This document shows, piece by piece, positions 9,295-17,028 of a DNA stretch of 64,000 bases (the stretch's first letter is position 1; each line of letters opens with the position of its first letter). Made by a program: the position numbers and the translations under genes. Origin of the DNA: Comamonadaceae bacterium (GTDB lineage: Bacteria; Pseudomonadota; Gammaproteobacteria; Burkholderiales; Burkholderiaceae_C); the NCBI GenBank assembly GCA_013297875.1, contig JAAFIW010000003.1:62001-126000 (forward strand). Direction: 5' to 3'. The notes below the pieces were generated by a model. The model worked only from the letters and a program-made list of their open reading frames with translations, ran no database searches and had not been told where the DNA came from.

Positions 9295-9966
9295 ATGATC
9301 CATCTCAACGCCCAACCCTTCAGCTTCGAATTCGAGCTGGCCCACACCGCACTGCTCATCATTGACATGCAGCGCGACTTCATTGAGCCGGGTGGTTTTG
9401 GTGAAAGCCTGGGCAACGATGTGTCGCTGCTCTCGGCCATCGTGCCGGCCTGCCAGGCGGTGCTGGCGGCGTGGCGGGGGGCGGGTGGCATGGTGGTGCA
9501 CACGCGGGAGCAGCACCGGGCTGATTTGTCGGACTGCCCACCGGCCAAACGCAACCGCGGTCAGCCCACGCTGCGCATTGGCGATGTGGGGCCGATGGGT
9601 CGCATTCTGGTGGCCGGCGAGCCAGGTAGCCAGATCATTGAAGCGCTCAAACCGCTGCCGGGCGAGCTGGTGATCGACAAGCCGGGCAAGGGCGCGTTTT
9701 ATGCCACGGCGCTGCAAACCGCGCTGCGGCTGGCCGACATCAGCCACCTGGTGGTCATGGGCGTGACCACCGAGGTCTGCGTGCAAACCACGCTGCGCGA
9801 GGCCAACGACCGGGGCTACGACTGCCTGCTGCTGCAAGACTGCACCGAAAGCTACTTTCCCCAGTTCAAGGCGGCCACGCTGGAGATGGTGCGGGCGCAA
9901 GGCGCCATCGTCGGCTGGACGGCCGACAGCCCGCTGCTGTTGCAAGCCCTGCAAGCAGGCCGCTGA
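9295..9966 (+). CDS. Isochorismatase-family cysteine hydrolase (second paralogue)
   Basis: A 223-residue isochorismatase-fold amidohydrolase, clearly paralogous to the biuH-like gene at 6718. The triad is Asp24 (IIDMQRDF), Lys129 ([10 protein letters not shown]) and Cys162 ([10 protein letters not shown]). It shares the '[15 protein letters not shown]' substrate-loop region, which marks the biuret/triuret/ureidoacrylate branch rather than nicotinamidases. It could hydrolyse triuret (TrtA-like), biuret or ureidoacrylate; the sequence does not settle which. It is followed after 12 bases by the GntR regulator. Start at ATG 9295, just after the repeat block. Confidence 0.75.
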   Translation: MIHLNAQPFSFEFELAHTALLIIDMQRDFIEPGGFGESLGNDVSLLSAIVPACQAVLAAWRGAGGMVVHTREQHRADLSDCPPAKRNRGQPTLRIGDVGPMGRILVAGEPGSQIIEALKPLPGELVIDKPGKGAFYATALQTALRLADISHLVVMGVTTEVCVQTTLREANDRGYDCLLLQDCTESYFPQFKAATLEMVRAQGAIVGWTADSPLLLQALQAGR

Positions 9967-9978
9967 TAAAGTTGCTTT

Positions 9979-10698
9979 GTGAACAGCCTTGCTCCCCGCA
10001 CCCAAGCCTCGCAGGCGCTGCCGCGCCTGTCGCGTGCCGACGATGTGTACGCCCAACTCAAGCAAGACATTGCCAACTTCCGCCTGGTGCCGGGCGACCG
10101 TTTCACTGAAAACGAAATCTGTGAGCGCCTGACGGTCTCGCGCACGCCGGTGCGCCAGGCGCTGTTCAAGCTACAGCAGGAAGGCTATGTGGAGGTGCTG
10201 TTTCGAAGCGGCTGGCGGGTGCTGCCGTTTGACTTTGACCAGTTCGAGCAGCTGTATGACCTGCGCATGGTGCTGGAGACCACGGCGGTGCAGCGCCTGT
10301 GCAGCAGCGAAAGCGCAGTGAGCAAAACCATGCTGGCCGAGCTGGCGGCCATCTGGCTGGTGCCAGCCGAGGCGCGCAGCACCGACACCGTGCAGGTAGC
10401 TCAGTGGGACGAGGCCTTTCACTGCGCGCTGGTGCAAGCGGCGGGCAACCTGGAGATGGCCCGCGTGCACCGCGAGGTGACCGACCGCATCCGCATCATC
10501 CGCCGTCTGGACTTCACGCAGCAGGCCCGCATCACAGCCACCTACGATGAGCACAGCAAAATTCTCAAAGCCATCCGCGCCGCCCGCACCGACAGTGCCT
10601 GCCTGCTGCTGCGCACCCACATTCAAGCCAGCCAGGCCGAGGTGCGCAAAATCACCTTGCACCAGGTGCACATGGCGCGCCAGGGTGGCGCTCGATGA
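9979..10698 (+). CDS. GntR-family transcriptional regulator (FCD type)
   Basis: A 239-residue GntR/FadR regulator. Residues about 19-85 form the winged helix ('DDVYAQLKQDI', then 'ERLTVSRTPVRQALFKLQQEGYV'). The C-terminal ~150 residues are the all-helical FCD ligand domain, with the metal/ligand His-rich segments 'WDEAFHCALVQAAGN' and 'YDEHSKILKAI'. GTG at 9979 is the start. It sits inside the hydrolase cluster, with its stop overlapping the next hydrolase (ATGA at 10695-10698), so it is the likely local regulator, perhaps sensing a ureide intermediate. Confidence 0.87.
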   Translation: MNSLAPRTQASQALPRLSRADDVYAQLKQDIANFRLVPGDRFTENEICERLTVSRTPVRQALFKLQQEGYVEVLFRSGWRVLPFDFDQFEQLYDLRMVLETTAVQRLCSSESAVSKTMLAELAAIWLVPAEARSTDTVQVAQWDEAFHCALVQAAGNLEMARVHREVTDRIRIIRRLDFTQQARITATYDEHSKILKAIRAARTDSACLLLRTHIQASQAEVRKITLHQVHMARQGGAR

Positions 10699-11468
10699 AC
10701 CCGGCACTTGACTTACTCCCCTTAGGCAGCAGCCCGCGCAACCTGTGGCATGTGAACGCCCAGGTCTGCGACACCACCCGCCCCGGCGCTGCCGTGCGTG
10801 CGGTCACGCTGCCCGCTTTGCCCCAGCACATCGTGCTGGATGCCGCCCGCACCGCGCTGGTGGTGATCGACATGCAAAACGACTTTTGCCACGCCAAAGG
10901 CTGGCTGGCTTCGATTGGTGTGGACGTGTCGGCCGCCCGCCAACCCATTGCGCCACTGCAAGCGCTGCTGCCCCGGCTGCGCGCCGCGCAAGTGCCGGTG
11001 TTGTGGGTCAATTGGGGCAACCGGCCCGACAAATTGAACCTGAGCCCCAGCCTGCTGCATGTCTACAACAGCGATGGCCGCTCAACCGGCCTGGGTGATG
11101 CGCTGGCGGGTGCGCCCGAACCCTCGCCGGTGCTGCAAGCCGGGGCCTGGGGCGCAGCGCTGGTGGACGAATTGCAGCCGGACCCCCGCGACATTCGCAT
11201 CGACAAATTCCGCATGAGCGGCTTTTATGACACCTGCCTGGATTCGGTGCTGCGCAACGTGGACATCAAAACCCTGTTGTTTGCCGGCGTGAACGCCGAC
11301 CAATGCGTGCTGGCCACCTTGATGGACGCCAACTTCTTGGGCTACGACTGCGTGCTATTGCAAGACTGCACGGCCACCACCTCGCCCGCCTTTTGCTGGG
11401 ATGCCACGCTGTACAACGTGCGCCAGTGCTTTGGCTTCACCGCCTCGTCTAAGGACGTGATGCCATGA
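10695..11468 (+). CDS. Isochorismatase-family cysteine hydrolase (third paralogue)
   Basis: A 257-residue isochorismatase-fold hydrolase with a longer N-terminus than the other two. The triad is Asp59 (VIDMQNDF), Lys171 (IDKFRMSGF) and Cys204 (NADQCVLATLMDAN). The loop after the first strand ('WGNRPDKLNLSPSLLHVYN') differs from the biuret-type loop, so a different substrate is likely; RutB-like or triuret-type activity is possible. It overlaps the GntR gene upstream and the cupin gene downstream by 4 bases each, so the three form a tight operon. No exact function is assigned. Confidence 0.7.
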   Translation: MNPALDLLPLGSSPRNLWHVNAQVCDTTRPGAAVRAVTLPALPQHIVLDAARTALVVIDMQNDFCHAKGWLASIGVDVSAARQPIAPLQALLPRLRAAQVPVLWVNWGNRPDKLNLSPSLLHVYNSDGRSTGLGDALAGAPEPSPVLQAGAWGAALVDELQPDPRDIRIDKFRMSGFYDTCLDSVLRNVDIKTLLFAGVNADQCVLATLMDANFLGYDCVLLQDCTATTSPAFCWDATLYNVRQCFGFTASSKDVMP

Positions 11469-11884
11469 CCGGCTACCTGCACAAATCCGCCACCAGCTAC
11501 CCGGTCTACCGCATCCGCGCCGGTGAGACCAACCGGTTTGTGATGCTGGTCAACCCGCTGACCGACGCCTGCAATTTCATACAGGTGCTGGAGATTTTTG
11601 ACGTGGGCGGCAGCACCCCCATCAACCACCACCGCGCCGCCCAGGAGGTGTTTTATGTGCTGCACGGCCTGGGCGAAGCCAGCACCGACCTTGGCACGGT
11701 GCCACTGCAACCCGGCACCGCCTTGCTGCTCCAGCCCGGCGTGCCCCACGCGGTGCGCAACACCGGCAGCACACGCCTGTACTGCTTGACCACCATGGTG
11801 CCCGACGAAGACTTCGCCAGGCTGATCAGCGATGGCGTGCCGGATGCGCTGGATGCGCAGGATCTGGCGGTGCTGGGTTGGTAG
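11465..11884 (+). CDS. Cupin-domain protein
   Basis: A 139-residue single-domain cupin. The first motif is visible as 'INHHRAAQEVFYVLHGLGEA' (metal-binding His-His...Glu) and the second as 'PGVPHAVRN'. It probably binds a divalent metal. Cupins next to amidohydrolases often act on or stabilise ureide-like products, but no activity can be inferred safely. It is translationally coupled to the third hydrolase (ATGA at 11465-11468) and ends the cluster. Confidence 0.75.
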   Translation: MTGYLHKSATSYPVYRIRAGETNRFVMLVNPLTDACNFIQVLEIFDVGGSTPINHHRAAQEVFYVLHGLGEASTDLGTVPLQPGTALLLQPGVPHAVRNTGSTRLYCLTTMVPDEDFARLISDGVPDALDAQDLAVLGW

Positions 11885-12372
11885 CCAAATTTACAACTAC
11901 ACACAACAGCCGTCACGTTTGGTCCCCTATGGCACGCGCTTTGCGCGGGTGTTGTGGTCTGGATGATGAATAAATGCTCCTGTTTTTATAGCTCCTTGAG
12001 CAGTATTTAAAAGGGCCGTGACGGTATTTGTGCATGTTTTGCGCGCGAAAGCAATACGTTGAGTCGCGTTTGGCCGTCGGATGGTGGGTGTCTTTTGGCA
12101 GGGTGCTAAGGTGTAGGCGGCGCAGGCCAAAGCTGCTACCCTTGCCCGCCATCGAGCCGGGTTAAACCCAGAATTTTCATGAGGGTTTGGATAGACAACG
12201 GATGCAGTTGTGAGTCAGTTTTGACCCGACTGAGGAACTTATGGCTTGTGCCATGGGCGACGAAGAGGGGCGAAAATGGCCGCAAATGCGCCGTTGGAAT
12301 CCAAATAGCACCGAAGGTGCGCCTAATGGAAAATCCGGGTTAAACCACCACCACAGCAGGAGCGCCGCCACC
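11885..12372. other. Intergenic region with repeat copy 3
   Basis: 488 bases without a convincing gene. It holds a reverse-oriented copy of the dispersed repeat at 11973-12016 (AGCTCCTTGAGCAGTATTTA on the plus strand). A direct repeat CGGGTTAAACC occurs near 12157 and 12347, and a small hairpin GCACC-gaa-GGTGC lies near 12307. The long upstream extension of the following reading frame (from 12241) runs through this and is not favoured as coding. Confidence 0.6.
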
Positions 12373-13569
12373 ATGTCGATCAACTGTTCACATTGTTTTA
12401 CGCCCAACGCAGATGGCGCGAAGTTTTGCAAGCTGTGCGGCAACAGCCTGCAGGCCGCGCCGCCTCCCGCTGCTGCTCCGGCGCAAGATCTGGATTTCAT
12501 GCTGGCCACCATGGGCCCGACCGTGCTGCCACAACCGGTTGCGCCACCGGCCCAGGCTCCCACGCCACCCCAGGCTGACGCCAACCCCATCGTTTTTGAT
12601 TCCTTTGTGGCACCACCGCCCTTGAGCCTGCCCGAGGTCGAAGATCCCAACGCAACCGTGGTCAGTTGGGTCAAACCTGCCAAAGCACCGCCACCGCCGG
12701 GCGGGTTGCCAACGGCGAGCGCGCCCACTGCATTTGACCCCGGCATGTTCGGCGGCCCGGCCGCTGCTGCAGGCGCAGCAGGTGCGTCGGCCTTGTTTTC
12801 AAGTCCAGCAGCCGCACCGGTAGACAGGGGTGCCAGCGCTGCCAGCCGTGCGCCGGTGTTTCCTGAAGCGTCGGCGGCCCCTGTAACCAGCACACGCGGC
12901 AGCGGCTTTGGCTTGATTGCCGGCATTGCGATTGCCGGTGTGATCGCCGTGGGTGGTGCCGGGTATTGGTTTCTTTCCGGCTCGAACAAAAAGGCCCCGC
13001 CCCCAGTTGTTGTGCAACCGCCACCACCACCCGCGGTCAGCCCCGCGCCTGCGCCGGTGGCACCGCCTGCACCCGTAGAGGCCGCCGCACCGGCACCCGT
13101 GCTGGCACCGGCTCCCACGCCGGCGGCCGACCCCGCGCCAACCAGCCCCCCAGTCGCAGCCGATGCGGGCGTAGCGGCACCTGGAAACGCCGGTTCAGCA
13201 GCCGCCACACCCAGCGCGGCCGCTGCGTCGGCTGCCAAGGCACGCCAGGCAGCGGCAAGGCAGGCAGCAGCTGAAAAAGCCAAAGCCGAGGCAGCGGCGA
13301 AGAAAGATGTAACAGTGTCGGTTCCGGTCGCACCCGCCCCTGTATCGCCGCCGCCCGCTGTTGCCAACCCGGTGCCTGCGGTAGCGGTACCAACACCTGC
13401 CCCTATTGCAGTGCAAGCGCCACGTGACGCTTGTGGTGACAAGCTATTGACTGCTTTTGCGCGGTGTATGGATCAGCAGTGCCGAACATCCAACCATCCG
13501 CAGTGCGTGGAGTTCAAACGCCAGCAGCGTGAAAACGAGCAAAGGCGGCTGTACCCAGAAGGCGGTTGA
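12373..13569 (+). CDS. Zinc-ribbon membrane protein with Pro/Ala-rich domain
   Basis: A 398-residue protein. Residues 5-22 form a zinc ribbon (CSHC...CKLC). A long Ala/Pro-rich segment follows, then one hydrophobic helix at about 178-198 ending in a YWFLSGSNKK stop-transfer. A second Pro/Ala-rich linker of ~150 residues leads to a short C-terminal domain with paired cysteines (DACGDKL...CMDQQCRTS..PQC). The zinc ribbon should be cytoplasmic and the cysteine domain periplasmic. ATG at 12373 is preferred because the zinc ribbon begins immediately after it. Function unknown. The next gene carries a zinc ribbon at its other end. Confidence 0.72.
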   Translation: MSINCSHCFTPNADGAKFCKLCGNSLQAAPPPAAAPAQDLDFMLATMGPTVLPQPVAPPAQAPTPPQADANPIVFDSFVAPPPLSLPEVEDPNATVVSWVKPAKAPPPPGGLPTASAPTAFDPGMFGGPAAAAGAAGASALFSSPAAAPVDRGASAASRAPVFPEASAAPVTSTRGSGFGLIAGIAIAGVIAVGGAGYWFLSGSNKKAPPPVVVQPPPPPAVSPAPAPVAPPAPVEAAAPAPVLAPAPTPAADPAPTSPPVAADAGVAAPGNAGSAAATPSAAAASAAKARQAAARQAAAEKAKAEAAAKKDVTVSVPVAPAPVSPPPAVANPVPAVAVPTPAPIAVQAPRDACGDKLLTAFARCMDQQCRTSNHPQCVEFKRQQRENEQRRLYPEGG

Positions 13570-13603
13570 GCTGCGCCCCAATACAGCCAACACGTCAATT
13601 AGG

Positions 13604-14893
13604 ATGCACGCCGTGTCTGTAGGCCAGCAACTGTCTCAAGCCTCGACTTTGCTTGGCGCGGTAGATGCTGCGCGCAACTGGCGGGCGCTTGGCTTGATGT
13701 TCACCACCCTGGTGGCGGGTTCGGTGCTGTGGGGCATGGGGGCGCTGATTGCGGGCCAGGTGCATGTGGCTGTAGGGGCCATCTTTTTCCTGTTTGGCTT
13801 GGCGGTGGTGTTTTACGGGGGCAACGCCGTGGGCATCATGCTGATGGACGAGGCCCGTGGCATGCCCGCGCGCAACCCGGTGGCGGCCTTGGTGGAGTCG
13901 CTGGCGACCGGGCACCGGCTGGTGCTGGCGTTTTTGCTGTTTGGCCTGATCTACCTGGCAGGCCTGCTGGTGCTGGCGGTGGTGCTGTTTGTCTGCAAGC
14001 TGCCGTTTTTTGGCCCGCTGCTGTTTGCGCTGGTGTTCCCGGTGTCGGTGGTGGTGGTAGGCCTGGCAATTTTTGCCTTGCAGGCGGTGGTTTTTCCGCT
14101 TACGGCACCCGCCGTGTGGGCGGGTGCCACCACCATTCAGGCGGTGTCGCGGGTGGGGGCCATTGCCCGCGCACGGGTGGTGAACGTGGTGATGATGATG
14201 GTGGTGCTGTTCCTGATTACCGGTGTGGTGGCAGGTCTGATCGCCGCCGTGCTGTTCAGCGGCACGCTGGTCACGGGCGGGCTGGCAGCCAGCATTCTGG
14301 GCGCGCCACTGGGCTTTGGCGGCGGGCTGGAAGGCATGGTGTCTGGGGGCAGCCGATACATGGTGGCCGGTGGCATTGGTGGCGGCGTGGTCTATGCCGT
14401 GGCTCTGAGCCTGCCCGCCCTGGTGTTTGCGCGCGGCTGTTGCGATGTGTACCTGACCAACCTGCAAGGCGTCGATCCGGCCAGCATGGAAGCCCACATG
14501 CAAGGCCGCATGCACACCGCCCTGCGCAAGGCCGAGGAGCTGCGCGACCGTGCGCGGGATGCCCGGGCCCCCAAACCGATGCCCCCCTCACCTGCCATGG
14601 TCACGCCGGTGCCTAGCCCCGCAGACCAGGTGCCATTGGCTGCGGCAAACCTGCCGCCTGCGCCGAGAGCGGCATCCGTTGCCGAACCGGCACCCGAACC
14701 CGTCGCCCCGGTGCCACCCCTGATGCCCGCAGCACCCCCGCCCGTGCCCGCGCCGGAGGCCATAGCGATGCCGGCACTGGGAGTGGCAGCAACCCCCGTG
14801 CAGTGCCCGGCCTGCAGCGCACCCCACGACGCAGGCGACCTGTTCTGCGGCAACTGCGGTTTCAAGCTCAAAGCATCTGTGCCGTCGGTGTAG
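13604..14893 (+). CDS. Polytopic membrane protein with C-terminal zinc ribbon
   Basis: A 429-residue protein. The first ~300 residues contain about six strongly hydrophobic segments rich in Gly and Val. A Pro-rich linker follows, then a C-terminal zinc ribbon (CPACSAP...CGNCGFKLK, about residues 401-423). The reading frame opens earlier, at 13457, but overlaps the previous gene there; ATG at 13604 gives a sensible start in the 34-base gap. The previous gene carries the same zinc-ribbon type at its N-terminus, so the two may work together. Function not recognised. Confidence 0.7.
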   Translation: MHAVSVGQQLSQASTLLGAVDAARNWRALGLMFTTLVAGSVLWGMGALIAGQVHVAVGAIFFLFGLAVVFYGGNAVGIMLMDEARGMPARNPVAALVESLATGHRLVLAFLLFGLIYLAGLLVLAVVLFVCKLPFFGPLLFALVFPVSVVVVGLAIFALQAVVFPLTAPAVWAGATTIQAVSRVGAIARARVVNVVMMMVVLFLITGVVAGLIAAVLFSGTLVTGGLAASILGAPLGFGGGLEGMVSGGSRYMVAGGIGGGVVYAVALSLPALVFARGCCDVYLTNLQGVDPASMEAHMQGRMHTALRKAEELRDRARDARAPKPMPPSPAMVTPVPSPADQVPLAAANLPPAPRAASVAEPAPEPVAPVPPLMPAAPPPVPAPEAIAMPALGVAATPVQCPACSAPHDAGDLFCGNCGFKLKASVPSV

Positions 14894-14930
14894 GTGCCAC
14901 ACGCATCCGCCAGAATCGCGTCTGGCACCT
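14892..14930. terminator. Hairpin after the zinc-ribbon membrane gene
   Basis: AGGTGCCA and TGGCACCT (8 bp) pair around an inner ACGC/GCGT stem. It starts at the stop codon of the preceding gene and lacks a T run. Its 3' arm (14923-14930) is also the first part of the a1-like repeat of the retron-like ncRNA, so the two structures are mutually exclusive. Confidence 0.5.
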
Positions 14931-15096
14931 GCACTTCAAGCGTGGTGAGCCGGTTCGTGATTCGTTGCCAACCGTCTTGCACTGTGGGGTACCCCCATGG
15001 TTTTTTTGTGAGCGAGTCATTTCGTTGCGCGGGGCGCATTGGGCCTACAGCCCAAATTCCCACGCGCCAGACCTGCTGGTTGGGGTGCAGGTGCCA
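14923..15096 (+). ncRNA. Candidate retron msr-msd RNA
   Basis: 14923-14939 (TGGCACCTGCACTTCAA) pairs with 15080-15096 (TTGGGGTGCAGGTGCCA) over 17 bp, with 12 contiguous Watson-Crick pairs, two G-U wobbles and three more pairs. This is the a1/a2 arrangement of retrons. The base after a1 is G14940, a possible branch guanosine. Inside are two small msr-like hairpins (CGGTT/AACCG at 14951-14974; TGGGG/CCCCA at 14985-14997). A longer msd-like hairpin follows at 15027-15067: GCGCGGGG with CCC-a-CGCGC, an inner TTGGGC/GCCCAA stem and loop CTACA. The a2 arm ends 20 bases before the reverse transcriptase start, the usual position. The structures are read directly; retron function is inferred. Confidence 0.7.
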
Positions 15097-15116
15097 ACCC
15101 CTCTTTTTTGAAATTC

Positions 15117-16484
15117 ATGCGCAGCATTGCCTACCGAACCTGGATAGCCCGTGGCATCGCGCGTGCTTTGCTGGCCGACACACAAGAGCCCAGCGGCACC
15201 ACCGCTGCCGCCTTGCGGGCACGCGCCGCCTGGGCTTTGGGCGAGAACCCAGCCTGGCTGGCCGCGCTGGCCCGGCGGTTGGCGCAGATGCCCGCACCGG
15301 TCTGGCAGGCGCTGGACATTGCGGCGCTGGCGCACCGCATTCAAGACTGCAAAGCCTTTGAACGGGCCTTTGAAGGCGGTGAACCGCCGCGCATTCGCCA
15401 CCTGGCGTTGAGCACCGCCACCATGCGGCCGCGCCCACTGGGCCTGCAGGCTTGCGCCGTGCCGCCGCTGCCCACGGTAGCCGACTTGGCGCAGTGGCTG
15501 GACGTGCCGCTGGATCGCTTGCTATGGCTGTGCGCCGAGCCCCCGGTGTGCACCCGGCACTACCGCTACCGCCTGCTGGCTAAGCGCCGCGGCGGGCTGC
15601 GCCTGATTGAAATTCCCAAGGCTGATTTGAAGCAGGTGCAGCGCCGCATCAACACCGGCTTGCTGCAACACGTGCCGGTGCACGAGCAGGCCCATGGCTT
15701 TGTGGTGCAGCGCAGCGTGGCCACGCACGCCGCGGTGCACAGCGGCCAGGCGGTGGTGATGCGGTTTGATTTGCAGGACTTTTTTGGCAGCATTCGCGCC
15801 GCGCGGGTGCGGGCTGTGTTCAAAACCCTGGGCTACCCCGAGGGCGTGGCCCATACCTTGGCCATGCTGTGCACCCACCGCACCGCGCCCATGGTGGTGG
15901 AGCGGCTGCAAGACGACGGTGGCCTGAGCTGGTTGGGTGCCAAGCGGCTAACCAGCGCCCACTTGCCGCAGGGTGCGCCCACCTCGCCTGCGCTGGCGAA
16001 CTTGTGCGCCTTCAATCTGGACCTGCGACTGGACGGCTTGGCTTTCAGCTTTGGTGCCACCTACACCCGCTATGCCGACGACCTGGTTTTCTCCGGCCCC
16101 GCTGCCTTGTGCGAGCAGTTTCGCGCGCTGGCCGCATGGGTGGCGGCCATTGCACAAGACGAAGGTTTTGCGCTGAACGAGGCCAAAACCCGCTGCCTGC
16201 CCCAACACCACCAGCAGCGCATCACCGGCGTGGTGGTCAACACCAAGCCGCAGACACCGCGCGACGACTTTGACCGGCTCAGGGCCTGTTTGCACCAATG
16301 CGCGCTGCACGGCCCTGCATCGCAAAACACCACGAGCCTGGCCGACTTTCGCGGCCACCTGTTGGGCCGCATCGCCTGGGTCGGGCAGTTCAACGCGGCG
16401 CGGGCGGGCAAGCTCAAGCGCTTGTTTGAGCAGATTCAGTGGGCCGATGGCGCGCCCACGCTTACAGCGGCGTTGCCACCGTAA
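15117..16484 (+). CDS. Retron-type reverse transcriptase
   Basis: A 455-residue reverse transcriptase. About 130 N-terminal residues form an extension without a recognised domain, then the RT core: 'HYRYRLLAKRRGGLRLIEIPK' (partly quoted), 'RFDLQDFFGSI' (RT3, about 216), 'LPQGAPTSPALANL' (RT4, about 282), the catalytic 'YTRYADDLVFSG' (RT5, about 317) and 'RITGVVVN' (about 367), which corresponds to the VTG motif of retron enzymes. The N-terminal extension and the wording of these motifs recall the myxobacterial Mx162-type enzymes. ATG at 15117 follows directly on the candidate msr-msd RNA. The end overlaps the convergent gene at 16462 by 23 bases. No accessory effector gene is adjacent in the same operon. 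Confidence 0.88.
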   Translation: MRSIAYRTWIARGIARALLADTQEPSGTTAAALRARAAWALGENPAWLAALARRLAQMPAPVWQALDIAALAHRIQDCKAFERAFEGGEPPRIRHLALSTATMRPRPLGLQACAVPPLPTVADLAQWLDVPLDRLLWLCAEPPVCTRHYRYRLLAKRRGGLRLIEIPKADLKQVQRRINTGLLQHVPVHEQAHGFVVQRSVATHAAVHSGQAVVMRFDLQDFFGSIRAARVRAVFKTLGYPEGVAHTLAMLCTHRTAPMVVERLQDDGGLSWLGAKRLTSAHLPQGAPTSPALANLCAFNLDLRLDGLAFSFGATYTRYADDLVFSGPAALCEQFRALAAWVAAIAQDEGFALNEAKTRCLPQHHQQRITGVVVNTKPQTPRDDFDRLRACLHQCALHGPASQNTTSLADFRGHLLGRIAWVGQFNAARAGKLKRLFEQIQWADGAPTLTAALPP

Positions 16485-17028
16485 TGGCCTGCCACGGCCC
16501 GGTGGACTGGCTGGCCAGCGCAGCCCAGTACCAGGCAGAGGTGTCGGTAAAGCCCTGGCCTTGCGCATCCACCGTGCGCTCGCACACGCGCAAGCGCGTG
16601 CCGGGTCGGCTCGCTTCAAAGCAGCGCCACAGGCGGTTTTGCTGGTCTTGCAGCAGTTGCGCAGCGGCGATCTGGTAGCCCAGGCCGCGGTAGCAATCGG
16701 CAGCCGGGTGCAGCATGCGGGTGGGTTGGTGCACGGTGCGCAGCACCAGGGTGTGGGTGCCGTCGGTCAGGCGGGCCAGGCTGCCGGGAAAGCGGCGGCC
16801 AAAGCGCTGCTCCAGCTCGGTTGGGGCCAATGGTCGCAGCGTTGCGCCCACCTCGTTGCCGGGCAGCAGCCCGGCGGAATGGGTGGGCAATTCAAGGTGC
16901 CGCATGCTCGTGTCCAGTTGCGGCGAAGTCTGCAGGGCCGACAGGCCACTGAGCAGCGCGCAGATCGGTAGCAACAGCAGACAGGCCAGCTTGTAGTACA
17001 CGCGGTTCAAAAAGGTGTTGTTAAACAT
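16462..17028 (-). CDS. EpsI-like exosortase-associated protein
   Basis: A 188-residue protein with one N-terminal membrane anchor (YYKLACLLLLPICALLSGL) and a periplasmic domain holding 'HPAADCYRGLGYQ', which resembles the conserved H-P-x-x-CY-x-GxG-x region of EpsI-type proteins encoded beside exosortases. The start is taken at 17028 (MFNNTFLNRV), overlapping the end of the exosortase gene by 8 bases; a longer upstream frame is not favoured. It should be the last gene of the exosortase operon and may assist processing or export. The family assignment is by context plus one motif, so moderate. Confidence 0.62.
   Translation of the reverse strand: MFNNTFLNRVYYKLACLLLLPICALLSGLSALQTSPQLDTSMRHLELPTHSAGLLPGNEVGATLRPLAPTELEQRFGRRFPGSLARLTDGTHTLVLRTVHQPTRMLHPAADCYRGLGYQIAAAQLLQDQQNRLWRCFEASRPGTRLRVCERTVDAQGQGFTDTSAWYWAALASQSTGPWQAITVATPL

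Noticed and set aside
12177-13442. 421-residue Ala/Gly-rich frame on the minus strand
   Set aside because: Antisense to the zinc-ribbon protein; the Gly/Ala/Thr repetition is the mirror of its Pro/Ala codons.
15117-16484. Group II intron or diversity-generating retroelement
   Set aside because: No intron domain V-like structure, maturase domain or template/variable repeat pair is visible; the RT motifs and upstream a1/a2 repeat fit a retron better.
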